The position numbers were made by a program, and so were the translations under genes. This document shows, piece by piece, positions 1 through 7,153 of a stretch of DNA of 11,221 bases. Each line of letters opens with the position of its first letter. Within the stretch, counting starts at the first letter, position 1. The stretch lies in NCBI GenBank assembly GCA_002469975.1, contig DKMG01000080.1, forward strand, positions 1 through 11,221, read 5' to 3'. The notes under the pieces were generated by a model, which ran no database searches, was not told where the DNA came from, and saw only the letters and a list, made by a program, of their open reading frames with translations. Origin of the DNA: Proteobacteria bacterium UBA7420. Its GTDB lineage: Bacteria > Pseudomonadota > Gammaproteobacteria > Magnimaribacterales > D2472.

Positions 1-431
1 TCTGTTCCAAAAATTGGCTCAGGTTCCATTGACCTATTGCCTGGCTTGCCGCCTGGATTATCAGGAAAATAGTCTGGATAGTGTGGAAGGTTCCTATATT
101 TAACTTGAGAATTCTCATGTAAGTAATCCACCATCCTTGGTCCTTCGGATATATAGGTCTCGATTAACTCATCCTTAATCATGCCATCAGGAGAGACGCT
201 ATTGATATAATTTCTAGCATCCTCAGCCGAGTCGTCAACATTTTCAGCTTTAGCGTATCGGTTGTTTGGTATCCAAACTCCTCCACCAGAGGTTGCCGAT
301 GTACCTCCAAATTGATCACTCTTTTCAATCACTAAAGTTTTTGCCCCGCCATCATGAGAGCAAAGAGCAGCAGTCAAGGCTCCATTACCTGAGCCAACAA
401 CGACAACATCAAATTTATAGTCCCACTGCAT
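1..431 (-). CDS. KstD-type FAD-dependent dehydrogenase, N-terminal part (3-ketosteroid delta-1-dehydrogenase / fumarate-reductase-like family)
   Basis: The reading frame starts at ATG 431-429 and stays open to the window edge, giving 143 codons. The start follows GGAAG with a 6-base spacer. Residues 8-19 form a Rossmann FAD-binding motif (DVVVVGSGNGAL), residues 33-37 (LVIEK) supply the acidic residue that contacts the FAD ribose, and residues 42-56 (GGTSATSGGGVWIPN) match the second FAD signature of 3-ketosteroid delta-1-dehydrogenases and their relatives. The family usually has about 500-570 residues and desaturates 3-keto steroids or related cyclic ketones, passing electrons from FAD to an acceptor. 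The catalytic domain lies outside the window, so the substrate cannot be told and a fumarate-reductase-like role is possible. It is transcribed divergently from the nitronate monooxygenase gene, sharing the intergenic region that carries the 525-549 element. Confidence 0.85.
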   Translation of the reverse strand, partial: MQWDYKFDVVVVGSGNGALTAALCSHDGGAKTLVIEKSDQFGGTSATSGGGVWIPNNRYAKAENVDDSAEDARNYINSVSPDGMIKDELIETYISEGPRMVDYLHENSQVKYRNLPHYPDYFPDNPGGKPGNRSMEPEPIFGT

Positions 432-524
432 ATTATTCTTCCAATTGAATTAGCTTAAATTGTAACCAATTCACTATAACCTATGGTAATTAAATTAAAA
501 ATTGTATATTTATAACAAAAAATA

Positions 525-549
525 TTGACTTAATTAATCTGATTGATAC
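525..549 (+). promoter_or_regulatory. Shared 25-base upstream element, copy 1 (putative transcription factor site)
   Basis: The sequence TTGACTTAATTAATCT followed by GATTGATAC recurs on the minus strand at 10163-10139 with 21 of 25 bases identical; positions 6, 7, 17 and 19 differ. Here it starts 49 bases upstream of a TATAAT (574-579), and in the other copy 48 bases upstream. The constant distance to the -10 element and the absence of a good -35 box suggest an activator-type site at about -61 to -37. Inference: one regulator controls both promoters. No known regulator motif was recognised. Confidence 0.55.
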
Positions 550-569
550 ACCCCTGGCTTGATGTAATA

Positions 570-581
570 TTTGTATAATCT
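570..581 (+). promoter_or_regulatory. Putative -10 region of the nitronate monooxygenase operon promoter
   Basis: TTTGTATAATCT contains a perfect TATAAT at 574-579 and is identical over 12 bases to the region in front of fno (10119-10108 on the minus strand). No convincing -35 hexamer lies 16-18 bases upstream. Transcription would begin near 586, leaving a leader of about 24 bases that includes GGAG at 596-599. An alternative weak sigma-70 pair, TTGATA (543-548) and TAATAT (565-570) with a 16-base spacer, overlaps the same area. Confidence 0.5.
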
Positions 582-609
582 TAAGAGTTAATAATGGAGA
601 CCTCGATCA

Positions 610-1740
610 ATGAAAACAGATATTTGCACTAAACTTGGTATTGAATACCCTATTTTCGCCTTCACTCACTGCAGGGATGTAGTTGTAGCTGTTAGCAAAG
701 CTGGTGGTATAGGAGTGCTTGGAGCTGTAGGTTACTCGCCTGAGCAGCTTAAAGAAGAGCTAGATTGGATTGATGCGCATATAGGAGACTTCTCCTATGG
801 AGTTGATACTGTGATCCCTCAGAAATATGAAGGCATGGAGGAAAAAGACCCGGAAGCACTATTAGAACAGTTGCAGAAGATGATACCTGCTGGTCATCAA
901 GAGTTTGTAGATACACTTTTATCCGACAACGGCGTCCCCGAAGCACCAGAATCGAACGGGCCAAAAGGTGGTTTACTGGGCTGGACAGAAGCTACAGCAG
1001 AGCCGCAAATTGAGGAAGCGTTAAAACATAAAAATGTAAAATTGATTGCAAATGCACTAGGCACGCCCCCAGCTGAGATGATAAAAAAAATTCAATCGAA
1101 GGGTGTGTTGATTGGTGCTCTATGCGGCAAAATTAAACAGGCTGTGGCACACAAGGAAGCTGGTCTAGATTTTATCATTGCTCAGGGTGGCGAAGGTGGC
1201 GGTCACACGGGAGAGATTGGCAGCATTGTACTTTGGCCACAAATTATAGATGCGGTTGGAGATTTGCCTGTTCTTGCAGCTGGCGGGATCGGTAATGGGA
1301 GACAAATGGCAGCGGCTATGTCCATGGGAGCACAAGGCATATGGTGTGGATCATTATGGCTGGCTGTCGAGGAAGCAGCAGCACAGCCTGCAGAAAAAGA
1401 CTCATATCTTAACGCAACCAGCGAAGACACAATTCGCAGCAAAGCTTGGACCGGAAAGCCTGCCAGAATGCTAAAAAATAAATGGACAGAAGCATGGGAG
1501 AATCCTGAGAATCCAGATCCTTTACCTATGCCGCTTCAAGGCATGATTACATTTGACGCAATGAGACGAACATCCATGTATGCAGGTAGCGGTATGACTC
1601 AACAGGTATCATTCAACGCTGCAGGACAAGTCATAGGCCAAGTTAATCAAGTGGAGTCTGTAAAAGATGTTATGTATGGGCTTATTAGTGAATATCTTGA
1701 TTCAATAGACCGCTTGAATAGCTTGTTGCCCAAAGATTAA
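610..1740 (+). CDS. Nitronate monooxygenase family FMN protein (Rv1533-like)
   Basis: A 376-residue TIM-barrel flavoprotein of the nitronate monooxygenase (2-nitropropane dioxygenase) superfamily. Residues 10-40 carry the N-terminal FMN-binding strand and loop, 192-201 the glycine-rich motif GGEGGGHTG with the family's active-site-type histidine at 199, and 220-231 the phosphate-binding loop (PVLAAGGIGNGR), followed by MGAQGIWCGS. The N-terminus (FAFTHCRDVVVAVSKAGG) and length resemble the mycobacterial Rv1533 type rather than short class I NMOs. Known members oxidise alkyl nitronates, but relatives act in other reactions, including IpdC in steroid-ring catabolism, so the substrate is open. 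ATG 610 is preceded by GGAG (596-599) with a 10-base spacer. It is first in a three-gene operon and divergent from the KstD-like gene. FabK-type enoyl-ACP reductase is a less likely reading. Confidence 0.88.
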   Translation: MKTDICTKLGIEYPIFAFTHCRDVVVAVSKAGGIGVLGAVGYSPEQLKEELDWIDAHIGDFSYGVDTVIPQKYEGMEEKDPEALLEQLQKMIPAGHQEFVDTLLSDNGVPEAPESNGPKGGLLGWTEATAEPQIEEALKHKNVKLIANALGTPPAEMIKKIQSKGVLIGALCGKIKQAVAHKEAGLDFIIAQGGEGGGHTGEIGSIVLWPQIIDAVGDLPVLAAGGIGNGRQMAAAMSMGAQGIWCGSLWLAVEEAAAQPAEKDSYLNATSEDTIRSKAWTGKPARMLKNKWTEAWENPENPDPLPMPLQGMITFDAMRRTSMYAGSGMTQQVSFNAAGQVIGQVNQVESVKDVMYGLISEYLDSIDRLNSLLPKD

Positions 1741-1749
1741 CTTTTAGAC

Positions 1750-1932
1750 ATGTTATCTGAGTTATTGCCAGCACTTCAGGATTTGCTCTGGGGCATAGGG
1801 CTGATCTCAGCTGTAATTATCTTGCTATGGTTATTGCCTAAATCATATTCATTGAAGCTTGGTGAGCGGCCGTTATTGCTAATAGCTTTATTTATAGCCA
1901 TCATAATAGCCTTGCTGAATATTTTTTCTTAA
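1750..1932 (+). CDS. Small two-helix membrane protein, unknown function
   Basis: A 60-residue protein with two predicted membrane helices, about residues 10-29 (LLWGIGLISAVIILLWLLP) and 41-59 (PLLLIALFIAIIIALLNIF), joined by a short basic loop (KSYSLKLGERP). It begins 9 bases after the stop of the nitronate monooxygenase gene, and its stop codon overlaps the ribosome binding site of the next gene. No clear Shine-Dalgarno precedes ATG 1750, so translation may be coupled to the upstream gene. No family is recognised. The tight operon position and clean hydrophobic pattern argue that it is real. It may partner the following membrane protein. Confidence 0.65.
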   Translation: MLSELLPALQDLLWGIGLISAVIILLWLLPKSYSLKLGERPLLLIALFIAIIIALLNIFS

Positions 1933-1939
1933 GGATTAC

Positions 1940-2551
1940 ATGTTACTAGAAGAGCTAAGAGTAATAATGGTTGTTTATTTTAGCGCCTTGGTCCCCTTGA
2001 GCTACTTACTATACTCATACAAAAAACTTCCTGCTTGGGCCCCTCTTGTATATGTTGTATGTTTTTTAATTTGCGCTTTGGGCTGGGAGTTATGGTTTAC
2101 CTATGGATGGGTCGATGGAGATGACGTGAATTTAAGGCGTTCAGCCACTCTTAGCGCGTGGATTCCAATGGACATAAACTGGATTTTAAACTCACTAGCA
2201 GATGCTGGAACTATAGCACTTGGCGGTCTCTGGTTGACCTGGAAGCTCTGCGCGAGCGATAGCAGGATATTCTTAAATTGGAGTTGGAAAGCTATATCTA
2301 TTTTTTATGTATGGTGTGTTGGGCAAAATTTATTTGTGGAGCTTTTTTTATACCATGACCAGCTTGCTGAGGGTAAGCCCTTGTCATGGGCTCCTCTAGC
2401 TCCATTTGGTGCATACTTTAATCCAGAGCTATTCTCGCTTAATGGGAGAACTGTGATGCTGCAAACACAAATCCCATGGCTGATACTCCCTGCTGTAATC
2501 TACGCCTCAGTTATCAAATATTCAAACTATCTAGTCTCTCAAAAAGCTTAA
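1940..2551 (+). CDS. Multi-pass membrane protein, unknown function
   Basis: A 203-residue integral membrane protein not recognised as a named family. Hydrophobic segments fall at about residues 7-25, 32-52, 86-103, 114-136 and 174-192, giving roughly five membrane spans. A polar stretch near residues 56-68 (GWVDGDDVNLRRS) and several tryptophans (LGWELWFTYGW, WIPMDINWIL) stand out as possible functional or interfacial residues. ATG 1940 has a strong site, AAGGA, at 1931-1935 that overlaps the TAA of the preceding gene (TAAGGA), so the two genes are probably coupled. It is last in the operon and ends one base before the stop codon of the opposing M20 gene. Nothing resembles a transporter or a quinone site clearly enough to assign a function. 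Confidence 0.8.
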   Translation: MLLEELRVIMVVYFSALVPLSYLLYSYKKLPAWAPLVYVVCFLICALGWELWFTYGWVDGDDVNLRRSATLSAWIPMDINWILNSLADAGTIALGGLWLTWKLCASDSRIFLNWSWKAISIFYVWCVGQNLFVELFLYHDQLAEGKPLSWAPLAPFGAYFNPELFSLNGRTVMLQTQIPWLILPAVIYASVIKYSNYLVSQKA

Positions 2552-2552
2552 T

Positions 2553-3857
2553 CTAGTTAGCGCTGTTATTAAAATCGGCAGAATACTCTGAAACTAAATT
2601 TACAAAGGCTTTAACACCAGTATCTAATGCATCATCATCAACATAGAAATATGGAGAATGATTGGTCGGCATTTCATCTGAATCAGCTGGATTGACGCCT
2701 AAAAAGAAAAATAAACCTGGAACTTGTTGCGCAAAGAAGGAGAAGTCTTCAGCTCCGGTTCTGGGCACCAAGGCCTCATAATAATTACCATCTGCAGCTC
2801 TTTTGAGCACAGGTCCGTATTTTTTTGAAAGATCAAGATCGTTAAATGTAACTGGGTAACCGCCATATATCTTAAAATCCACGGTAGCAGAAGCATGATG
2901 TGCTGCAGCAATATTTTCTGCTATTAATTTGATTTCGTCCCGAATCTGATCAGCATAAGAGTCTTTAAAAGTTCTGATAGTTCCCTCCAACATGGCTGTT
3001 TGTGGAATGATATTATTTCGAGTGCCTGCTTTCATTATTCCTACTGAAATAACCGCCTGACTATCTAAAAGATTAAGGCGCCTGCTCACTATAGTTTGCA
3101 GTGTAGTTCCAATATTAAAAGCAGCAACAATAGGATCAGCGCCCTCCCAGGGTCTTGAACCGTGAGTTTGCTTACCTTCTATATTGATCCTGAATGCTTC
3201 AGCTGACGCCATGGCTGGACCAGGCTTCAGCATAATTGTGCCGTGGGATTCATTGAAAACATGAAGCCCGAAGATTGCATCAGGTTTTTCCAGCTCAAAC
3301 AAACCTTCTTTTAGCATTAATTCTGCTCCACCGTCTTCACCTGCAGGTGCGCCCTCTTCAGCCGGTTGGAAAATCAGCATAATGTCGCCATTCAATTTAT
3401 CTGTGTTTTGAGATAAGAAACTCGCTGCACCAAGAAGAATTGCAATATGAGCATCGTGTCCACAAGCATGCATTACCCCCACATCATTTCCTTGATACTG
3501 TGTAATTTCCTTAGAAGAGAATGGAAGATTCAACTGCTCTGACACAGGAAGCCCATCTATATCTGCACGCAAGGCAATTAAAGGACCAGCATTTTGACCT
3601 CTAATAAAAGCGACTACGCCAGTAGTACCAAAATCAGTGTTCGGTTCTAAGCCCATCTGTGTCAAAGCCTCCACTATTGATTTCTGAGTTTTATACTCCC
3701 TATTTGAAAGCTCAGGGTATTGATGAAAATGGCGTCTCCAATCAACGACCTTCGTCATAACGCCGTTTAAGTCCTGATCCAATGCAGATATTAATTCTGA
3801 GCTAACGCCAGGAAGAGCTATAAGCAAAGATATTGCTGCAGTTAAAATAATTCTCAT
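2553..3857 (-). CDS. Exported M20D-family amidohydrolase (IAA-amino acid / hippurate hydrolase type)
   Basis: A 434-residue metallo-amidohydrolase of peptidase family M20, subfamily D, which removes acyl or aryl groups from N-acyl amino acids. Residues 1-20 form a signal peptide (MRIILTAAISLLIALPGVSS) with no lipobox cysteine, so a periplasmic or secreted enzyme is expected. Metal and catalytic residues are visible: HACGHDAH with C132 and H134, QPAEEG with E167/E168, GLHV with H199, and H400 in NHSPYF. RRHFHQYPELS (41-51), LRADIDGLPV (96-105) and TGAEDFSFF (367-375) are further family signatures. Its ATG overlaps the TGA of the DUF1295 gene (ATGA), with AGAGGAAG 5 bases upstream, so it ends the F420 operon. 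Exported amidohydrolases have no known place in F420 synthesis; the true substrate is unknown. Confidence 0.9.
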   Translation of the reverse strand: MRIILTAAISLLIALPGVSSELISALDQDLNGVMTKVVDWRRHFHQYPELSNREYKTQKSIVEALTQMGLEPNTDFGTTGVVAFIRGQNAGPLIALRADIDGLPVSEQLNLPFSSKEITQYQGNDVGVMHACGHDAHIAILLGAASFLSQNTDKLNGDIMLIFQPAEEGAPAGEDGGAELMLKEGLFELEKPDAIFGLHVFNESHGTIMLKPGPAMASAEAFRINIEGKQTHGSRPWEGADPIVAAFNIGTTLQTIVSRRLNLLDSQAVISVGIMKAGTRNNIIPQTAMLEGTIRTFKDSYADQIRDEIKLIAENIAAAHHASATVDFKIYGGYPVTFNDLDLSKKYGPVLKRAADGNYYEALVPRTGAEDFSFFAQQVPGLFFFLGVNPADSDEMPTNHSPYFYVDDDALDTGVKAFVNLVSEYSADFNNSAN

Positions 3858-4732
3858 TGATTCTTCCTCTTAAAAATATTTATAAATATGGCTGGCGTTG
3901 TATCCATGTAATGTTGAAAATTTGGCCTTCTCTCAAGTGAGCGCTTATCCATCATTGCAACTGAGCCTATTGCAATTAAAGCATACATGATTAGAGAGCC
4001 AATCAATAACCAGGCAAAAGAAAGGCTGGCTGCAAGCACAAATATATACAAACTAAACCAAAATAATAATTCTCCAAAATAGTTTGGATGTCTGGAGTAG
4101 AACCATAAACCGGTGTTCATTATTTCTGGTTTTGTTAACGCCTTTCTAAATAAGTACATCTGTTGATCTGAAACAATCTGTATCACTACGGCAACTATGG
4201 CAATGCTTAGTGCCACCCAATCTAACCAAAACACATCATTGCCTTCGTAGGATAGAGCTACATTCATTGGTAGTAATGCCATAAAGACACACAAAGTAGG
4301 TATTAAATGAATAGCGCCAAAATCTATAGCGCAATATTGAAATCTATTTTTTGCAGATGATTTCATCATGACATAGCGCCAATCTTCGTGACTAAAACCA
4401 TCCCAAGACCTTAGCCAATTATAAGTCAATCTAAAGGCCCAGAATAACAAAGCGGCAAACATCATGAGAGCTCTAAGGCCGTTACCTGATGCATCAATAT
4501 CTGCCCAAGCTAGATAGGCTAACACCACTGGAATCACAGACCAAAAAGCATCGTACCAACTAGAATTTTTAAACATAACACTAAAGAGATAAATCAAAAC
4601 TGTTGCTTCAACATGAACTAGTAGAAGCCTTATAAATATATTTTGATCTGAAAAAATATCCCATGTAAGAAACATAGAGTAAATACATAAACTATAGCCA
4701 AGAATGATAATAGTGACTGGAAATATTTTCAT
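3854..4732 (-). CDS. DUF1295 / steroid 5-alpha-reductase-like membrane protein
   Basis: A 292-residue multi-pass membrane protein. SWYDAFW (58-64), RLTYNWLRSW followed by HEDWRY (101-120) and the C-terminal YSRHPNYFGE (212-221) are typical of DUF1295, a family related to steroid 5-alpha-reductases and isoprenylcysteine methyltransferases; the last motif forms the NADPH-binding-like region in relatives. Enoyl reduction of a lipid or steroid-like substrate is an inference, as most bacterial members are uncharacterised. The longer start at 4777 would overlap the cofGH end and has no ribosome site. ATG 4732 is preceded by AAAGGAAG with a 7-base spacer, so I use it; it leaves 19 bases after the cofGH stop. 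The end overlaps the M20 gene by four bases. Confidence 0.85.
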   Translation of the reverse strand: MKIFPVTIIILGYSLCIYSMFLTWDIFSDQNIFIRLLLVHVEATVLIYLFSVMFKNSSWYDAFWSVIPVVLAYLAWADIDASGNGLRALMMFAALLFWAFRLTYNWLRSWDGFSHEDWRYVMMKSSAKNRFQYCAIDFGAIHLIPTLCVFMALLPMNVALSYEGNDVFWLDWVALSIAIVAVVIQIVSDQQMYLFRKALTKPEIMNTGLWFYSRHPNYFGELLFWFSLYIFVLAASLSFAWLLIGSLIMYALIAIGSVAMMDKRSLERRPNFQHYMDTTPAIFINIFKRKNQ

Positions 4733-4751
4733 GATTAAGCTTCCTTTAAAA

Positions 4752-7151
4752 TTAAATAATTGGCTGATGATACTCATTTATTATAGGTATCAATGGTATT
4801 TTTTGAAAATCTATTAACTGTTTAATATTAGTGTTGATTGGTTTATACAAAGTGTTGCGCTGCACAAGGTTCAAACCCAAAGATTCAGTTATTTCATGGA
4901 CCTGACTCAAGTCAAGCTCTTGACCAAATGATGCCCCTGCCGCCTTAGTAATGCTTTCGTTCATCAGGACACCACCTACATCGTTGATACCAGCCTTCAG
5001 CAAATACTTCAATCCAGGCAATCCCATCTTGACCCATGATCCTTGAATATTTTTAATTGACTCATTCAATAGAATTCTTGCAACCGAATGAACTAAGACG
5101 GCTTCTTTAAAAGTTGGCCCAGGTCGTGAGCCGCCCCTTCGAAAAATTGGAGCCTCTTCAGCAACGAATGGAAGGGGAACAAATTCAGTAATACCACCTG
5201 TTTCCAGTTGAATATTTTGAAGGGATACAAGGTGTTGAGCAACATGCTGCATATTCTCTACGTGACCAAACATCATAGTGGAGGTTGTTGGCAGGCCAAC
5301 CGAATGAGCTGCCTTAATAATATCAATCCATTCTTGTGAGTTCAGCTTATCAGGGCAGATAATCGCCCTGATGTCATCATGCAATATTTCAGCAGCAGTT
5401 CCCGGCAATGAGTTTAAACCTACTAACTTTAATTCTGAGAGGAATTCCTGCGTAGAAATATTAAGTGTTTTTCGACCATGGTCAATTTCCAATGGTGAGA
5501 ATGCATGAATGTGGATAGTATCAGAAACAGATCTAACAGCTTTAACAATATCTATGTATGTTTGGCCAGTATAAGCTGGGTGAATGCCGCCTTGCATACA
5601 AACCTCAGTGGCGCCTCTTGAAATAGCCTCCTCCGTGCGTCTGATAATTTCATCGTGGGATATGTTGTAAGGTTTGCCTCGCAAATCAGCATGGCCAGTC
5701 CCCTTTGAAAAAGCGCAAAAATTACACTTATAAGAACAAATATTTGTGTAGTTTATGTTTCGATTGACAACACAGCTGACGATATTGCCATTTAACTCTC
5801 TATTGAGTTCGTTTGCGTGGTCAACTATATAATTAAAGTCTCCTCCCTCAGCCTCCAAAAGAGAAACAATTGAGTTAATATCAAGCTGACTTCTTGCTTT
5901 AGAAATCACTTGCTTGATAGTAGATGAAGATTTAAATGATTGATAACTGGGTATGGTCTGACTAACGCCAGAAACCCATGAATCAACCCTCACTAAACTT
6001 TGAGCATTAATCTTAGCAAGCAATCTTGAGGAAATATCAGGAGTTGAAAACACTTCTAATTTTGAAAAGAAGCGAGGATATAAAGTGGTACGGGGAAGCA
6101 GGTGTTGATTGAATGAATTAACAACTTTCTCTAGTTTCTGGATTTCTGGCCATGGTGCCTCTGGATTAACAAAGTCTTTAGTGACCGGAGAAATGCCTCC
6201 AAAATCATTGATTCCTGAAACAGCTAGTTCAGCAAGATAAGCATCATTCAGATTAGGTGGAACCTGAAGGCTAATAGCACCAGGCAGTATTAATCTGGCC
6301 ATTGCAATGGTCCAGAGTAAATCACTAAATGATGGTTCTGGTGCATTTGCCATGAGTGTATTTGGCTTGGCTCTAAAATTTTGGACAATGACTTCTTGTA
6401 TATGCCCGTACTTAAAATGAAGGTCTGCAATTTTTAATAATGCCTCTAATCTTTCAAGACGGGTCTCTCCAATCCCAATTAAAATGCCTGTAGTGAATGG
6501 AATGTTTTGCTTTCCAGCTTCCTCAAGTGTTTGCAAACGAAAAACAGGATCTTTATCTGGTGAGCCATGATGAGCTTGACCTTTCTTCATTAACTCTTCC
6601 GACAATGACTCAACCATTAAGCCCATGGACCCACTTAATGGCTTAAGCATAGTTAGCTCCTGAGGCGTCAAGCATCCCGGATTTAAGTGAGGAATTAGCG
6701 ACGTATGATCAAGAACCGCTTGCGCGCAGGCAGCTAAATATTCATTTGTGGTGGAATATCCAAGCTCAGATAATGCGTTTCTGGCTGCCTTATATCTAAG
6801 CTCTGGCTTATCGCCAAGAGTAAATAATGCTTCATGGCAGCCCTGACGCTCGCCTTCTTTTGCAATTTCAATTACTTGGTCTATAGAAAGGTATGGTGAT
6901 TCAATATTTTTTGGAGTTTGAGCAAAAGTGCAGTAGTGGCAAACATCACGGCATAAAAAAGTGAGAGGGATAAATACCTTAGGAGAAAAAGTAATCTGCT
7001 GCCCATAATAAGAAGTTTTTTTAGCAAAGGATGCTTGAACCAAAGATTCAGAGATTGCTATATTTGATAAGGCCTTCAAATCTACAGATTCAATACCTTG
7101 ATTGGCAATCAGTTTTCTTAGAGATAAATTAGAGTGATCCTTAATATCCAT
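4752..7151 (-). CDS. fbiC: Fo synthase, CofG-CofH fusion (FbiC type)
   Basis: A 799-residue protein with two radical-SAM domains in one chain, making 7,8-didemethyl-8-hydroxy-5-deazariboflavin (Fo) from tyrosine and 5-amino-6-ribitylaminouracil. The N-terminal CofG domain has the cluster motif CRDVCHYC (C67, C71, C74), then GIGETRLERLEALL (226-239), NFRAKPNTLM and VPPNLND. The C-terminal CofH domain has CSYKCNFC (C472, C476, C479), followed by GGIHPAYTG, HIHAFSPLEI, LPGTAAEIL and TEFVPLPFV. Both clusters have the CX3CX2C spacing and look intact. The domain order and length match actinobacterial FbiC, which is a little longer (about 850); many other organisms have separate cofG and cofH. It begins 2 bases after the cofC stop with no visible Shine-Dalgarno, so translational coupling is likely. 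Confidence 0.97.
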   Translation of the reverse strand: MDIKDHSNLSLRKLIANQGIESVDLKALSNIAISESLVQASFAKKTSYYGQQITFSPKVFIPLTFLCRDVCHYCTFAQTPKNIESPYLSIDQVIEIAKEGERQGCHEALFTLGDKPELRYKAARNALSELGYSTTNEYLAACAQAVLDHTSLIPHLNPGCLTPQELTMLKPLSGSMGLMVESLSEELMKKGQAHHGSPDKDPVFRLQTLEEAGKQNIPFTTGILIGIGETRLERLEALLKIADLHFKYGHIQEVIVQNFRAKPNTLMANAPEPSFSDLLWTIAMARLILPGAISLQVPPNLNDAYLAELAVSGINDFGGISPVTKDFVNPEAPWPEIQKLEKVVNSFNQHLLPRTTLYPRFFSKLEVFSTPDISSRLLAKINAQSLVRVDSWVSGVSQTIPSYQSFKSSSTIKQVISKARSQLDINSIVSLLEAEGGDFNYIVDHANELNRELNGNIVSCVVNRNINYTNICSYKCNFCAFSKGTGHADLRGKPYNISHDEIIRRTEEAISRGATEVCMQGGIHPAYTGQTYIDIVKAVRSVSDTIHIHAFSPLEIDHGRKTLNISTQEFLSELKLVGLNSLPGTAAEILHDDIRAIICPDKLNSQEWIDIIKAAHSVGLPTTSTMMFGHVENMQHVAQHLVSLQNIQLETGGITEFVPLPFVAEEAPIFRRGGSRPGPTFKEAVLVHSVARILLNESIKNIQGSWVKMGLPGLKYLLKAGINDVGGVLMNESITKAAGASFGQELDLSQVHEITESLGLNLVQRNTLYKPINTNIKQLIDFQKIPLIPIINEYHQPII

Positions 7152-7153
7152 TG

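Noticed and set aside
266..448. 60-residue plus-strand reading frame
   Set aside because: It is antisense to the KstD-like gene, has no ribosome site and encodes a low-complexity, non-family peptide.
531..538. TTAATTAA palindrome in the shared element as the core of a symmetric operator
   Set aside because: The second copy reads AAATTAAT at this place, so the symmetry is not kept and the element is better seen as asymmetric.
749..1474. Reading frames antisense to, or in another frame of, the nitronate monooxygenase gene
   Set aside because: The NMO protein is a continuous full-length family match; the overlapping frames have no motifs or start signals.
610..1740. Enoyl-ACP reductase FabK
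   Set aside because: FabK shares the fold, but the length, N-terminus and context fit the Rv1533-like nitronate monooxygenase group better and there are no fatty acid genes nearby.
4733..4777. Longer start of the DUF1295 gene at 4777
   Set aside because: It would overlap cofGH by 26 bases and lacks a ribosome site, while ATG 4732 has AAAGGAAG at the ideal distance.
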